The notes beneath the pieces are model-generated. The model did no database searches, was not told the DNA's origin, and saw only the letters and a list, made by a program, of their open reading frames with translations. Below, in pieces: positions 34,456-46,546 of a stretch of 64,000 nt of DNA (position 1 is its first letter; the number at the start of each line of letters is the position of its first letter). Location: assembly GCA_021186555.1 (NCBI GenBank), contig JAJKFL010000039.1, forward strand, positions 39,574,110 through 39,638,109. Reading direction: 5' to 3'. The DNA comes from Reticulitermes speratus. Lineage: Eukaryota; Arthropoda; Insecta; Blattodea; Rhinotermitidae. Made by a program: the position numbers and the translations under genes.

Positions 34456-34579
34456 CTGTCCAATGGATGGAAGGAGAAGGTAAAGCGCAAGGCAAATACG
34501 ACTGACCATTTACGTCCGTCTAGTCCCCAAGGATAAAAACGCCTCTATTCGCTCGTATAAGTTCCTGGCTTCGTGCTTG

Positions 34580-35254
34580 ACCCTCTTAAGCCCCATGGAT
34601 ACTATATGTACCACCAGGTTTAACATTCACAATTCTACGTTCTGCCCACACAGTGTATTTATGTGTTTTGTGTGGATCTCGGAACAAACAGCAATTATTT
34701 CACTGTACAGCATTAACCAACTGGTTTGTATAACCGAGACGGAGTGTGTTTACATCGCGGTACGAGCTTAATCTGTACATATCAACCCTTTAAAGCCCAG
34801 TGGTTACTATATGTACCACCAGTTCAACATTCAACATTTCTACGTTCTGCCCACACACTGTATTTATGTGTTTTGTGTGGATCTCAGAACAAACAGCGAT
34901 TATTTCACTGTACAGCATTAACTGACTGGTTGTATAACTGAGACGGAGTGTGTTTACCGCGCGGTACGGACTGTATTTATGTGTTTTGTGTGGATCTCAG
35001 AACAAACAGCGATTATTTCACTGCACAACATTAACTGACTGGTTTGTATAACTGAAACGGAGTGTGTTTACTGCGCGGTACTGACTGTATTTATATATAA
35101 TGTATATCAACCCTTTAAAGCCCAGTGGTTACTATATGTACCACCAGTTTAACATTCAACAATTCTACGTTCTGCCCACACAGTGTATTTATGTGTTTTG
35201 TGTGGATCTCAGAACAAACAGCGATTATTTCACTGTACAGCATTAACTGATTGG
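34580..35254 (+). repeat. CCAGTGGTTAC repeat cluster, unit 3 (about four copies)
   Basis: These are head-to-tail copies of the repeat seen at 320-670 and 13610-14404, again ending at the minisatellite. Copy number differs between units (about 2, 6 and 4). Confidence 0.5.
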
Positions 35255-35333
35255 TGTAGTTAATATACACAACAGACATAGGCTACACCATAATCTATCT
35301 TTGTGTGGAGTGGCCATGTAGTTAGATTAGATT
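35255..35333. repeat. 64-bp minisatellite remnant, unit 3 (about one copy)
   Basis: Only about one repeat unit survives between the CCAGTGGTTAC cluster and the LINE remnant. The right block of the array is gone. Confidence 0.85.
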
Positions 35334-35515
35334 ATTTATTCAGTCCATCCAGTCATACACATGACACTGGACACATCAAATACATTGTATATATAAAACA
35401 TCTCAGTCATAAATTATATTAACAAAAATTATTGAAAACATAGTAAATTAGAATATAATACAAAGTTTATCAAGATTAACCAATACTCACTTACACAGCA
35501 ATGCATGGCACAGCA
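35334..35515 (-). pseudogene. LINE remnant, unit 3 (last 180 bp)
   Basis: It is the 3' end of the LINE seen at 1435 and 14667, ending abruptly at CACAGCA|TCCAG. There it joins sequence equivalent to 17077 in unit 2, marking the deletion breakpoint. Confidence 0.75.
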
Positions 35516-36209
35516 TCCAGTTTGCGTAACATTTCCAATTATGTTTCGGAGCATTACAACAAAAAAATTTACTTGTTTTTCTCTCTCCATTTATCTTTAA
35601 ACATCACAGAACAAGCATATCAATACCCAGAAATGGAAATGACACGTAATATATTCATAAAATTTCGCTACTCAGATGGAAAAATACAAAACCCCCCCTG
35701 TCACACTGCATGTCATCATTAACTGTGATGCACAAATCCCGGGCACCAGGCCATCATGGCAATTAAATTTTTACTAATATGTGTTGTACTCATTCCATGT
35801 CACCCTTCTGGCAAGTAGAATTTTCAGGCAGCTCCTATATTTAGTGAAAATCTGTGCATCTCTGCTAATTATCCAGACATATCACTGTTATAACCAACAT
35901 GCACAATTTTATTCAACATTTGTCTCTAAAGCTTAACTCCTTATGCAGACTAAATTATTGAGCATCATAAGTGCACACTTTGATGTAACATATCAACCAC
36001 TGATCGTAAAATCTGCATGCACCAAATACCTGAAAATATGGAAATAAAGTAGGGCTATATATCAACTCTGTACACACTTCAAGAAAGCTTATGATGCAGT
36101 CAGAACTAAGATTTCGTACAATATTTCCATGGAGTTTCATGTACCTAGAAAGCAGTTAGGTTAATCAATATATTTAAATGAAACCATCAGCAAAGTCAAG
36201 ATAGATGTT
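35516..36209 (-). other. 3' flanking region of zinc-finger gene, unit 3
   Basis: It is 3' UTR sequence conserved with the other units, beginning at a deletion junction. It contains the polyadenylation signal at 35908-35913. Confidence 0.6.
35908..35913 (-). terminator. Polyadenylation signal AATAAA, unit 3 gene
   Basis: The minus strand reads GTTGAATAAAATTGTGC, about 450 bases downstream of the stop codon at 36364. It is conserved with units 1 and 4. Confidence 0.6.
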
Positions 36210-36363
36210 TATAGTTTATTCCACGGCGTTGATGTGGTACCAGGTAACTCTGACATCTGAAAGTCTTACCACATGCATTACATGAAAATGGATGCTCACT
36301 ACTGTGTATGCACTGATGTCTTATCAGGTTACTCTGTAGGTTGAACGCCTTATTACACATATC
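36210..36363 (-). pseudogene. Vestigial zinc fingers beyond the stop, unit 3
   Basis: One complete finger ([19 protein letters not shown]) and a final CNACGKTF module continue in frame after the stop. They are the same C-terminal modules found beyond the stop in the other units. Confidence 0.65.
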
Positions 36364-37677
36364 TCAGTAACTTGGATGCTCACCACTGTGTATCTGTTGA
36401 TGTGCTATCAGATTACTCTGTCGGCTGAACGCCTTATTACACACATTGCAGCAATACGGTCGATCACCACTGTGTATGCGCTGATGTGCTATCAGGTTAC
36501 TATGTTGGCTGAATGCCTTATTACACACATTACAGGAATATGGATGCTCACCACTGTGTATGCGTTGATGTGCTATCAGGTTACTCCGATCAGTGAATGT
36601 CTTATTACACACATTGCAGCAATACGGACGATCACCACTGTGTATGCGTTGATGTTTTATCAGGCTACCCTGTTGGCTGAATGCCTTATTACACATGTTA
36701 CAGGAATATGGACGATCACCACTGTGTATGCGTTGATGTTTTATCAGGCTACTCTGTTGGCTGAATGCCTTATTACACATGTTACAGGAATATGGACGAT
36801 CACCACTGTGTATGCGTTGATGAGCTATCAGGTTACTCTGTAGGCTGAATGCTTTATTACACACATTACACGAATATGGACGATCACCACTGTGTATGCG
36901 TTGATGTTTTATCAGGTAACTCTGTTGGCTGAATGCCTTATTACACACACTACAGGAATATGGACGATCACCACTGTGTATGCGTTGATGTTTTATGAGG
37001 TTACTCCGATCAGTGAATGCCTTATTACACGCTTTACAGGAATATCGACAATCACCACTGTGTATGTGTTGATGTCTTATCAGGCTACTCCGATCAGTGA
37101 ATGCCTTATTACACACATTACAGGAATATGGATGCTCACCACTGTGTATGTGTTGATGTCTTATCAGGCTACTCCGATCAGTGAATGCCTTATTACACAC
37201 ATTACAGGAATATGGAAGCTCACCACTGTGTATGCGTTGATGTGCTATCAGGTTACTCTGTCGGCTGAATGCCTTATTACACACATTACAGGAATATCGA
37301 TGCTCACCACTGTGTATGAGTTGATGTCTTATCAGGCTACTCCGATCAGTGAATGCCTTATTACACACATTACAAGAATATGGACGATCACCACTGTGTA
37401 AGCGTTGATGTCTTATGAGGTTACTCCGATCAGTGAATGCCTTATTACATGCATTACAGGAATATGGATGCTCACCACTGTGTATGCGTTGATGTGCTAT
37501 CAGGTTACTCTGTCGGTTGAATGCCTTATTACACACATGACAGAAATATGTATGCTCACCACTGTGTATGCGTTGATGTCTTATCAGGTTACTCCGATCA
37601 GTGAATGCCTTATTACACACATCACAGGAATATGGACGCTCACCACTATGTGTGCGCAGTTGTTCATTCTGAGTAAC
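36364..37677 (-). CDS. C2H2 zinc-finger protein, unit 3, exon with 15 fingers
   Basis: This is the second coding exon of an intact gene. The acceptor CAG at 37680-37678 joins in phase 0 to the acidic exon at 38708-39388, giving 664 residues in all. After [16 protein letters not shown] come 15 C2H2 fingers of 28 residues, ending HSGEHPSY with TGA at 36364-36366. The framework ([10 protein letters not shown], LIxHQRIHSG) is almost constant. Change concentrates at helix positions -1, 3 and 6, for example [24 protein letters not shown] and SQQGSLIK. It is a nuclear DNA-binding protein by family, with a long recognition site expected. The target is unknown. The linker HSGE-x-PY differs from the usual TGEKP, the P being conserved. 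All cysteines and histidines are present. Confidence 0.9.
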   Translation of the reverse strand, partial: VTQNEQLRTHSGERPYSCDVCNKAFTDRSNLIRHQRIHSGEHTYFCHVCNKAFNRQSNLIAHQRIHSGEHPYSCNACNKAFTDRSNLIRHQRLHSGDRPYSCNVCNKAFTDRSSLIRHQLIHSGEHRYSCNVCNKAFSRQSNLIAHQRIHSGELPYSCNVCNKAFTDRSSLIRHQHIHSGEHPYSCNVCNKAFTDRSSLIRHQHIHSGDCRYSCKACNKAFTDRSNLIKHQRIHSGDRPYSCSVCNKAFSQQSYLIKHQRIHSGDRPYSCNVCNKAFSLQSNLIAHQRIHSGDRPYSCNMCNKAFSQQSSLIKHQRIHSGDRPYSCNMCNKAFSQQGSLIKHQRIHSGDRPYCCNVCNKTFTDRSNLIAHQRIHSGEHPYSCNVCNKAFSQHSNLIAHQRIHSGDRPYCCNVCNKAFSRQSNLIAHQQIHSGEHPSY

Positions 37678-38707
37678 CTGGTACAAAACATAAAGGACAA
37701 ATATTGAGATAAATCCTAATAGGAAGAATTACTTTGAAATCAAGGTATTAGTTAAGTAAAAAATTATTACATTTAAGGAACCGTGTTCCTTACCAAACTG
37801 CATTACATGACTAGCAATTTAGTGCACAGTCCGGTCTCCAAATAAAAGGCCCCATATAACTACATAACACAATTAGTAGAGAGTGGTGTATGAAATTAAT
37901 ACTGGAACTCATGTTTGAAGAATTGAACAAATTCAAAATTTAAAATATGTTTATGATATCAGTGGTCTTTGGGTAATTACACGGCGTCGTGTGGTAATTA
38001 TTTACCGACGTTTCGGGACAACGTATCGGTACCATCTTCACGGGTCAAGATTCCAAGAGGATTTTTTTTCTCGGAATCTTGACCCATGAAGATGGGACTG
38101 ATATGTTGTCCCGAAATATCAGTAAATATTTACCACACGACGCCGTGCAATTACCCAGGAGACCACAGATTTCATCAAAATCGCGACGTAAGCCTGAAAT
38201 CAAGGTTAAAATATGTTTAGAAAGGCAATACGCCAGCACACAGCAGTCAATGTTGTTTCCACAGACAGCTCTGTATGGAAGGATTTTATGTGCATACTTA
38301 TATCACGGCTGAGGTCTGCAAATTTTCCAAAATCTAGGACCAATCCCAAAAATCTAAGTGTACCTCAAATACCTCAAAATTGAAATGTTAATATTTGTCA
38401 CTCTATGTCAAATACTGGTTGATCATTAGTGTGGATACTCACACAAGAGACGGTATATTGAACGCTTGGAGAGAGACGATTATAGTGTAGCATTATCATC
38501 AACACTGTAGAGTGTATTTAAATTAATTTATCTGAGTTTGAAGTGTGGCCAGTTGAAGTTAATAAATTTTTTCTCTTTCTCTCACCATTCACAACAGAAA
38601 TGTGATCTCACACAAAACAACCACCCACCCACTGAATGGGCAAAGAAATGACGTGTGCCTATGCGCATGCACACACACAAACACACAGAACAGTGATTCA
38701 GTTTTAC
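37678..38707 (-). other. Intron of the unit 3 zinc-finger gene (1030 bp)
   Basis: The donor is CAG|GTAAAAC and the acceptor TTTATGTTTTGTACCAG. It is about 230 bp longer than the unit 4 intron, mainly because of the fold-back insertion at 37954-38205. Confidence 0.8.
37940..38219. mobile_element. Fold-back element with 14-bp target duplication
   Basis: TTAAAATATGTTTA occurs at 37940-37953 and 38206-38219 and only once at the same place in units 1, 2 and 4. The 252-bp insert is an imperfect palindrome. GGTAATTACACGGCGTCGTG near 37974 inverts near 38150, and GGGTCAAGATTCC inverts as GGAATCTTGACCC around a T-rich loop. Each arm has a TGAAGATGG...GTCCCGAAA block, a degenerate relative of the hammerhead-like motifs in this window. 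The duplication length and inverted termini fit a Penelope-type or related retro-insertion more than a DNA transposon. Confidence 0.8.
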
Positions 38708-39388
38708 CTGAGGTTCAGTCTTTATGTATGGAAATGCTGTGGGATGAGGAACACTTTCCAAATTTACATCTGTGCCTTCTACAATTGTTATCATGACAAC
38801 TTCACGGGAATTATAAGATGATGTCAGACATGTCTTGGTACAAGAACCAAGTTCATTTGTGTCTTCTTCAACCTTCATATTGACAACTTCATGCACATCA
38901 TCAGATGAGTTTAGACATGTCTCAGTACACGAACCAAATTCATCTGCGTCTTCTTCAACCTTCATATTGACAACTTCATGCGTATCATCAGATGATGTCA
39001 GACATGTCTCAGTACACAAACCAAATTCAACTGTGTCTTCTTCAACCTTCATATTGACAACTTTGTGCGTATCATCAGATGTCAGACATGTCTCAGTACA
39101 CCAACCAAATTCATCTGTGTCTTCTTCAACCTTCATATTGACAACTTTGTGTGTATCATCAGATGTCAGACATGTCTCAGTACACAAACCAAATTCATCT
39201 GTGTGTTCTTCAACCTTCATATTGACAACTTTGTGCGTATCATCAGATGATGTCACACATGTCTCAGTACATAAACCAAATTCATCTGTGTCTTCTTCAA
39301 CCTTCATACTGACTACTTCATGCGCATCATTAGATGATGTCGGACATGTCTCGGTACAGGCACCACGTTTAACTTTCCCTAAATCCAT
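38708..39388 (-). CDS. C2H2 zinc-finger protein, unit 3, N-terminal acidic exon
   Basis: It is the first coding exon of the intact gene. The acceptor at 39395-39397 (GGTTTTACAG) is followed by GACGGC and ATG at 39388. The exon reads MDLGKVKRGACTETC, then six tandem 29-residue repeats of type MKVEEDTDEFGLCTETCLTS, then SSDDTHKVVN. A short tail ending IKTEPQ meets donor CAG|GTAAAAC, and the 227 codons end in phase 0. Each repeat contains M-K-V-E followed by acidic residues, matching the SUMO-acceptor consensus with an acidic tail, plus a C-x3-C pair and SSDD sites of casein kinase 2 type. By position it should be the effector or regulatory part. No KRAB, ZAD or BTB domain is visible. The 5' untranslated exon was not located. 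Confidence 0.85.
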
Positions 39389-39394
39389 GCCGTC

Positions 39395-42289
39395 CTGTAA
39401 AACCAATCACATTTAAATTCATGGGGTTTGCTATCTCAAAATATGAAATACGACACTCTATGTCAAACATTTAGCTCTGCATCAAAGTGACAACAGCTCA
39501 TTTTTGCAAGTTTAATTCATTACAACGTTCAAAATAATTATTCAAGAAAATCCCTGCCTTTTACAGAACCTGAAGATAGATTTCCATGCTCAGAGGAGCC
39601 ATTCCTATCATGAGCCATACATCCAGTCCACACCTTCCACCTAATCTCCTGAATATTGATTTTAATAATGAAATTAGCAAATTGGAATGTACTTCTTTTT
39701 TCTCATATAAGTTAGATCAGCTGTACATATCATCATCCTTCAAATTATCATTCTAAAGACAATTCCTTAAGATAAGTACAACCACCCTTATACACACAAA
39801 TCAATTTAAAAAGAAAATTACCAGTACCTGCCTACAAAACATTTAGTTTCTTTGGCTATGTAAATACTCCGAATAACATGAAGTTATCTTCTATGCACAA
39901 AGGCACACACAACTCACCATACTTTTCCTGAGAGCAGAAAACTCTCCTCAACACAGTTTAATTACTGGGCACCGTGCAACCTTAAAACTTCTTCAGCACA
40001 CACAATGGTTTATGTGCTGCGAAACAAGAAGGCATACAATAATTCTAGTGATACAACTTCAAGGATTTTATAGGATGTAACTAACATGGAATACTTACTC
40101 AGGTCCTGATACAAATCAGATTTATTATTATGTCACTTAAACTTATCAAATGTTATGAAAAAAATTATATTTCTAACAGACAACATGAAATAAACAGCAC
40201 ATTACAATATATCATAACTTCAATTATTTGACCAGAGACAATGTGTTCTCACATATGTGTAATAATGAAGGTAAGATTTGCAAGTCTAACAGATGGGAGA
40301 TGAAACATACATTGTTAAAACAAATGATCACTGACAGTGATGAGGTTCATACCTCAACAACCTACCTACTGAAATGGCTACCGCGTGAAATTTTTAACAT
40401 GGCTACCAGGTGAAATTTTCCTATTGGCAAGGACGGCTCAGACCTTTAGTACCACCGCACAAACTCCGGCCATCGCCTACCGCACTGCCATCTACTCTCA
40501 TAGACTGAATTTACGTGGCAGAAACCTCAGCCGAATCTGTGTCTGTTCAATGGTAACTCTTTCTGCTCCAGCTGCCATTCACAGGTCACAGTCACTTCTG
40601 GGCCTTAATTATATTTTCAACTCACATTTATTGTGACAATCTGTTCTGGTTTCCAGCATAACCCACACTGTTACAAACCATTAAACTCAATTACTTATTT
40701 CCAAGTTGTTTTTAAATATGCAACAGAGATTAGCTTGTGAGGAAGCAGCAATATGTGCCACTGACTGACTGCTTATTTTAAAACAATTACAGAATCTAAA
40801 TATTGCAAGAAATTTCAAGAATCCTGATTATAAAATATTCAATTAAAACCAAAAATACAGGTCTTATAATGACTGATCAATAAAATAAAAAAAGCTTGCC
40901 CCAAATCTATGATTTTTCTTCTGAAATAATGATTAGGATTACTTAAACTGATCATAAAATTATCCCTCTAAACACTAGGCAGGCATATAGCAGAATAAAT
41001 TAGAGGAGTATCTCCACTCAATGTTAACCAACCCCCACTCCTGTGAAATAACCCCCAGGAACCAATACCCAATATACAGGTGGCTGGACGGATAAGACAG
41101 CTGGTCTTAACACTCTCACGGAGAAAAATACTTTTATCCCTTCCAGAACTTTTCCATCCCACAACCTAGTGGGTATACCAACTACAGTCCCATCTGCTGT
41201 AGACTGTTACAACTGCGCTGGTATTCAGTTAGTCACCACAGAACTAGGGGCAAATTTAAATTTAAACAGTATGACAGTAACTCAGATACTGTTCACTAAA
41301 ATTATGTCTACACTATTTTTTTGTCAGGTGTCCTATACACAAAAAAACTAGTTATTCCACGACACATCAATATCAATTCTGAAGTTGCACTAATAGGAAT
41401 TGCCCACAGTATAGGAAATTAAATATAGTGTATGGACATGCATAACACTTTCACCAGTAAATAGAAAAATAATAGCACATTTAGCTCCATGGGTAATACA
41501 ACACAAGGACCTTGTAAAAATAAAATAAAAAAATTTCAAACATTAAGAATTAATATATGAACAAGCATGTTGTTCCAACATACAGCATGGATCAAAAGGT
41601 ACATCAAACATGTTTTAAAATAGTGTAGTGCAAAGAGAGAGAGAGACAGAGTGAGCAAGAGAGAAAGTATTACTCTTTACACTTGCATTCTGACACAAGC
41701 TTTCAAAGCCTAGATTTACTAACTACTTGCTTCATAAACAGCTGTCCAATACCAACAACTTTACTACACCTGCTTTTCCATTAAAAATTTTCATTACATC
41801 AATTAGTGGCTGTCCTTGCAGACAGCGTTCACAGTCTTCTATTCACGACAGACCTCCACCGATATGCATAAAATAATAATGGTATAAGCTTACACAAGCA
41901 ACATAAATGCACAGATAAAATTACTCAAACCCTCACTTCCTTCCGCATATTTCTTCTTGAACAAGTTTTGAAGTGGTGATTATTTAACATGCTAACATAA
42001 ACACAATACATGAGTTGTGAGGTTGTAACTTGACTTCTTGTACGATCACAACAAGAAACCCAACAGTAGAACATGTCATTCTAGCCTTACACGGTTGCAT
42101 TATAGTGCTTGCAATATTGTCCATTCACGTGATCCTACGTTTACAACATGAAATTTATGTGCTAACCATCATGGGTGCAGTACACTTGTCAAATTTCAAG
42201 AAAGAACTTCTCATTGAAAAACAAGTCTTTCTTGAAAATGTACTTATGGGAGTGGTTAAGAAATTCTCCACTTTTATACAACCCATAGG
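39395..42289. other. Non-coding 5' region of the unit 3 gene
   Basis: It is the counterpart of 7683-10574. A conserved donor-like AGTATG|GTGAGTTG (minus) lies near 39920, another GAG|GTATGA near 40352, a CCAAT box near 40420 and a GA-rich run at about 41633-41668. No protein gene was recognised. Confidence 0.5.
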
Positions 42290-43436
42290 TTCCTGAACTC
42301 CTATTCAATGGGTACCAGGATACTTTCCCAAAGGCAGAGCATCTGGGGTGTGAAGTTAACTACATACCTCCATTTAGTGCCAAGGTTAACAATGAGTGGA
42401 GCTAAACCTCTGTTCTTCCTGTATGCCTTCATGGTCTGGACAGCTTAATTTTTTTATGTTTTATGGGTCCATCAACATGTTCTCAAAAGCACAAAAAGTA
42501 ACCGCATACTGAACCAGTTGAATCAAACCCCACATTTGATTATTATCCTAAGATCAATGCATGGTTCTCCCACATGAGCTCTTTCCTTTGCATACTCCTA
42601 CCAAAATGTGTGCAGTCTTAATTTTCATTACGTACACTACATGTCTCATTTCATCCTCCTTGATTTAATTATCCTAACACTTCTAAAGGTAATGTAATCA
42701 CCATGTCATGAAGTGCAGTAATGAAATGTTCCACATCCGAAGGTTATACCTTGTATGGATCTAAGGAATATTGAAAAAATTAAAAATAAATATATAGCTC
42801 CATGCATTACTCACGTTGGCACCAAATAGAAATGAGCTGCAAGCTTCATATTCCACCCACTTCACTACTGGGGAAAGATCTCTGCAGTATGCACCGGACA
42901 GGGAACTGGCTGGGACTCAGGAACAGTCTGGCAGTGGTAAAGAGAAAAACTTCTGCCCTGCACAACGCCAAATATTGAGTCTAGTCTTCTGGAACATTAC
43001 CTAGTCACTATAATGTCTGAGCTACAATATTATGCAAAATGTTAAGAAAGTTATAAAACAAAATTACATCTCAAAAAACTCTACCATATCCAAACAGGGT
43101 ACTAACAAGTTCTTACACAATAAGTAAAGAAGCTGTTTGGAAGATCATTTGGAACAGAACATGTAAATAATGTTTCTTCATGTCCGCAGATTCAGAGTAT
43201 TGATATTTTTACACTGATGTTGTTTTCATTGCTGTGATAATTTCATGGGGCTCTGCGATGAGTTTGTGAACATACACATATCAGATTCAAACAGTACTAC
43301 TTGTAATAAATAGTGGCAACAACAGAAATGCCAGGTTTAACATTATCCATATTCCATGCAACGGACTGATTATACAGTACTTAAGCCAACTGTTTGCATA
43401 TGTAACCATAAACAACAATTTGTTATTTTGTGATGC
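42290..43436. other. SINE-like repeats and non-coding DNA, unit 3
   Basis: It contains the plus-strand SINE-like body (about 42290-42450) and the tRNA-like-headed repeat (about 42835-43025, minus), both orthologous to unit 1 copies. Confidence 0.45.
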
Positions 43437-43477
43437 TCCTCCCACATGTATCGACATCTACAGGCCATCTTCAGGGA
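43437..43477 (-). ncRNA. Hammerhead-like motif B, unit 3 (inactive core)
   Basis: GAAA has become GATA and the cleavage-site base is G, both incompatible with the hammerhead consensus. Confidence 0.4.
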
Positions 43478-44699
43478 GGTAATTTAAAAAGGAATGCATT
43501 TAAAACAATTTATGATATTCATGAATGGCATTAAAATACAATGTTATCAATTAAAATATTGCTAAAAATGTATGAAATGTAGATTAGTTACTCACAGTGT
43601 ATTTATGTGTTTCGTGTGGATCTCAGAACAGCATTAACTGACTGGTTTGTATAACTGAGACGGAGTGTGTTTACTGCACGGTAAAGACTAAATCTTTAAA
43701 TATAATTTAAAACACAAGAATTATCACAACAAAACAATATTTATTACTATAAACATGTGCCACAAAAACGATTACAAGTACCACACATTTAGTTACCGTA
43801 ATCACAATTTCTCCTGTGGTTACTGGATATTGGAAACGAAACTCAGGTCACTCCGAATAAACGCGGTGTGAGCATAAAAGCGACCATCACTTTTCGATAA
43901 GCTAAATTGCCACCACCTCCTCAATATACAGTAACAGGTTTTACTGCTGCAACAATCTGCTTTTGTATGACGACAAATACATGTCTGGCACGTCTCTGTG
44001 ATAATTGCAGCAATCAACGCGACATTACTGCCATTGGCCATATAGGTGTTGGTCAGTGTATTTTCCGCTTTGACTGCCATCCAGTTTCCGGAAGTAAGAA
44101 CTACATTTCAAAAGCCACGGATTACATACAATCTACAGCAATGTGTATATCATGCGATAGCATGCGTCCAAATCACGAGTTAGTTACATAGTTACCTCGG
44201 AAGAACAAACAGAGCACAAGCGCTTTTAATAACAAATATAGGAAGGTGCGCAAATTGTGCATTGTTAGCGTTATCACATTTCGTCTTTCGCGTATTCACA
44301 TAAGGTCTTCACTCTTTTCCCACACATTTGTAAATAATATCGTCCACATTGCCCGCCACAATTCACATACACAGATTATGTCTGAGATGTGGAAATTTGT
44401 TGACGCACACTCTAGTGTGGAAGCCATGCACTGCTAGTCTCGTAACTTTTTTAAAGCACTTATCACCGTTTCAGACGAAACGTAAAATGTTTGATTTAAA
44501 GACCCAGTCCGTACCCCGCAGTAAACACTTTCATTTCGATTAAAAAAAAAATAAATTTATTTTACGTAAGGTAAAATTCGCTGTTTGTTCTGAAATAAAT
44601 ACAATACACATATATACACTGAGTGGGCAGAACGTAGAATTGTAGAATGATAAACCTGTTGATTCATCAAGTAAGCATTAGGCTTAAACAGGATACGTT
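43478..44699. other. Non-coding DNA, unit 3
   Basis: It is AT-rich shared sequence with an inverted CCAGTGGTTAC repeat fragment near 44500-44690. The site of the unit 2 P-element-like insertion is empty here near 44150. Confidence 0.5.
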
Positions 44700-45202
44700 A
44701 GGGTTGCAATATATCCGTTACAAGTAAAGAGAACATTTCACACTTATGATCATAACAAAGAGAACATATAAACAACAAAGGAGGTTAAAAATTCGACTTA
44801 TAAATGACCACAGTTTCATTACCTAACACTTCCTCTCTGTGTTTCTATGCTATTAGTCTTTTGGAAGTTCATGGCTGTAAAATTCTGAGCCAGACATTCT
44901 TTACGCACGTATTTTAACCGAGTTCAAGTTTCCGCGCCAGAGTTTTCCTACATGTTCCGAAGGTTAACAGCTTATCTCATTTTTTAATTTATAATTCGGA
45001 CAATGATAAAATAGTATATAATTATGAATTTCTTTAGAGATCAGTTTTTTCATGTCAGTACCATTGAAATATGTAGAAGTTTTAAGGACTAACAAATAGT
45101 CAAAACCCGGACTTTTCTACAAGTTTAAATAACCCGCCCGGATGAAAATTTTGGGTCGAAAAACAGGACATGTCCGGAGAAAACAGGATGTATGGTAGCC
45201 CT
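44700..45202. mobile_element. hAT-like non-autonomous element (unit 3), tentative
   Basis: It is the counterpart of 31205-31702, with ends AGGGTTGCAATATATCC and AGGGCTACCATACATCC in inverted orientation. Confidence 0.4.
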
Positions 45203-46158
45203 ACTTTCAATTCTTCCCTTGAATAGCGTCAAATCAGTGTCTGACGAATGGTCCATGCACGGAATAGGCAGAGATTTTCCGATCATAGTGATTAACCATA
45301 ATTTAAAGACTCAATCGAATTCACAAATACTCTGCAAATTTATAAATAACACTGTAGTAGTGTTACAACAAATTTCTTTGCCTCTTCCTTCATTAACAAT
45401 TGACTATTTACTTAACATATTTCTAGTAAAGCGTGGTGAACATCGTGGCAATCGATGCCATTCAGCCTTTGTTGATTCTAATTTCCTTCCCAAAACCACT
45501 ACCAATTTGGCGGTTGTGGTGACTTCTGGAGTGATAGCGATACTAGCAGCAATTAATATAGGCTTCTACAATCTTGGAACAACATGAAGTTGCATTGTGG
45601 GTAAATTTATATAGAACGTAAAACAACAACATGGCGGCCTCGCAAAGTCAACATTTGCCTTTTCTTGTGATAGCTATAAATGATAAAAACACTTGAAATT
45701 TAGCATATCGCTACATCATAAATAAAGACGGACAGACAAGTAGATATTGTACAAAGCTGTTTCGGCATAGAAGCACGATAAACTTTGCGTCTGTGAGAAT
45801 GCGTTACGTTATGTTGGCCAGACTTCAGCACGTGGAATTTGCAACACAGGAAACTGCACTGAGAACTAAGTCATTATAATTGTGTACGTATTTATTCTGA
45901 CCCGCTTCGCGAAGTGGCTACTTCACTCTTCCGTGTCGCAGAACTGGAGCAGTATCTAGCTGTGTCACGTGCTTGCTTATTGCAGCAGGAACGCCACTAA
46001 ACGAGACGTCCGCAGATAATTAGCGGAGCCTCACTCCAAACAGTCGGTTGCACCAATAAAATCGTGTATAGTACAGAAATGCATTGTTGCCGTCGGAAAG
46101 CAATAAGTAATACATATTGTGAGTGTGTGTCTGTAGCCTTAGTTATCCAGCGTGCAAA

Positions 46159-46168
46159 GCGCATGCGC
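46159..46168. promoter_or_regulatory. NRF1-type site GCGCATGCGC (unit 3)
   Basis: It is a perfect NRF1-family palindrome in a conserved CpG-bearing segment, also intact at 59733-59742 in unit 4 and mutated in unit 2. It could belong to a promoter, but no transcript start can be placed from sequence. Confidence 0.35.
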
Positions 46169-46519
46169 CGTATTATATTGTCATCTGTGGCCCGTCTGGC
46201 TGTACCATATTTTTCCACATTATCTCATAAACGGCACGATTTTCGGGAAAAAGTCATTGAACATAAAATGAGTGTTTTGATTTTCTCTACATTTACTGAA
46301 ACGTTTCTCATTCTAAGAAGAATTCAGCGAGATATTAACAAAAATGTACAAAGGACAGGTCTTCATGTAAAGTACATGTTGTTCATGTCAGATTTTAACG
46401 AAACTTGATTTTCATTGAAAGGTTTTCGAAAAATCCCCATATCACAAGTTTCATGAAAATCCGTCCAGAGTGAGCCGAGCTGCTCCACGCGGACGAACAG
46501 ACATGACGAAGCTAATATT

Positions 46520-46546
46520 CGCTTTTCGCAAATTTTGCGAAAAGCG
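46520..46546. repeat. 27-bp perfect palindrome (unit 3)
   Basis: It is identical to 33017-33043 and 60093-60119. Confidence 0.85.

Noticed and set aside
38708-39388. Acidic exon as a KRAB, ZAD or BTB domain
   Set aside because: There is no ZAD cysteine pattern, KRAB box or BTB fold signature. The exon is a simple tandem 29-residue repeat.
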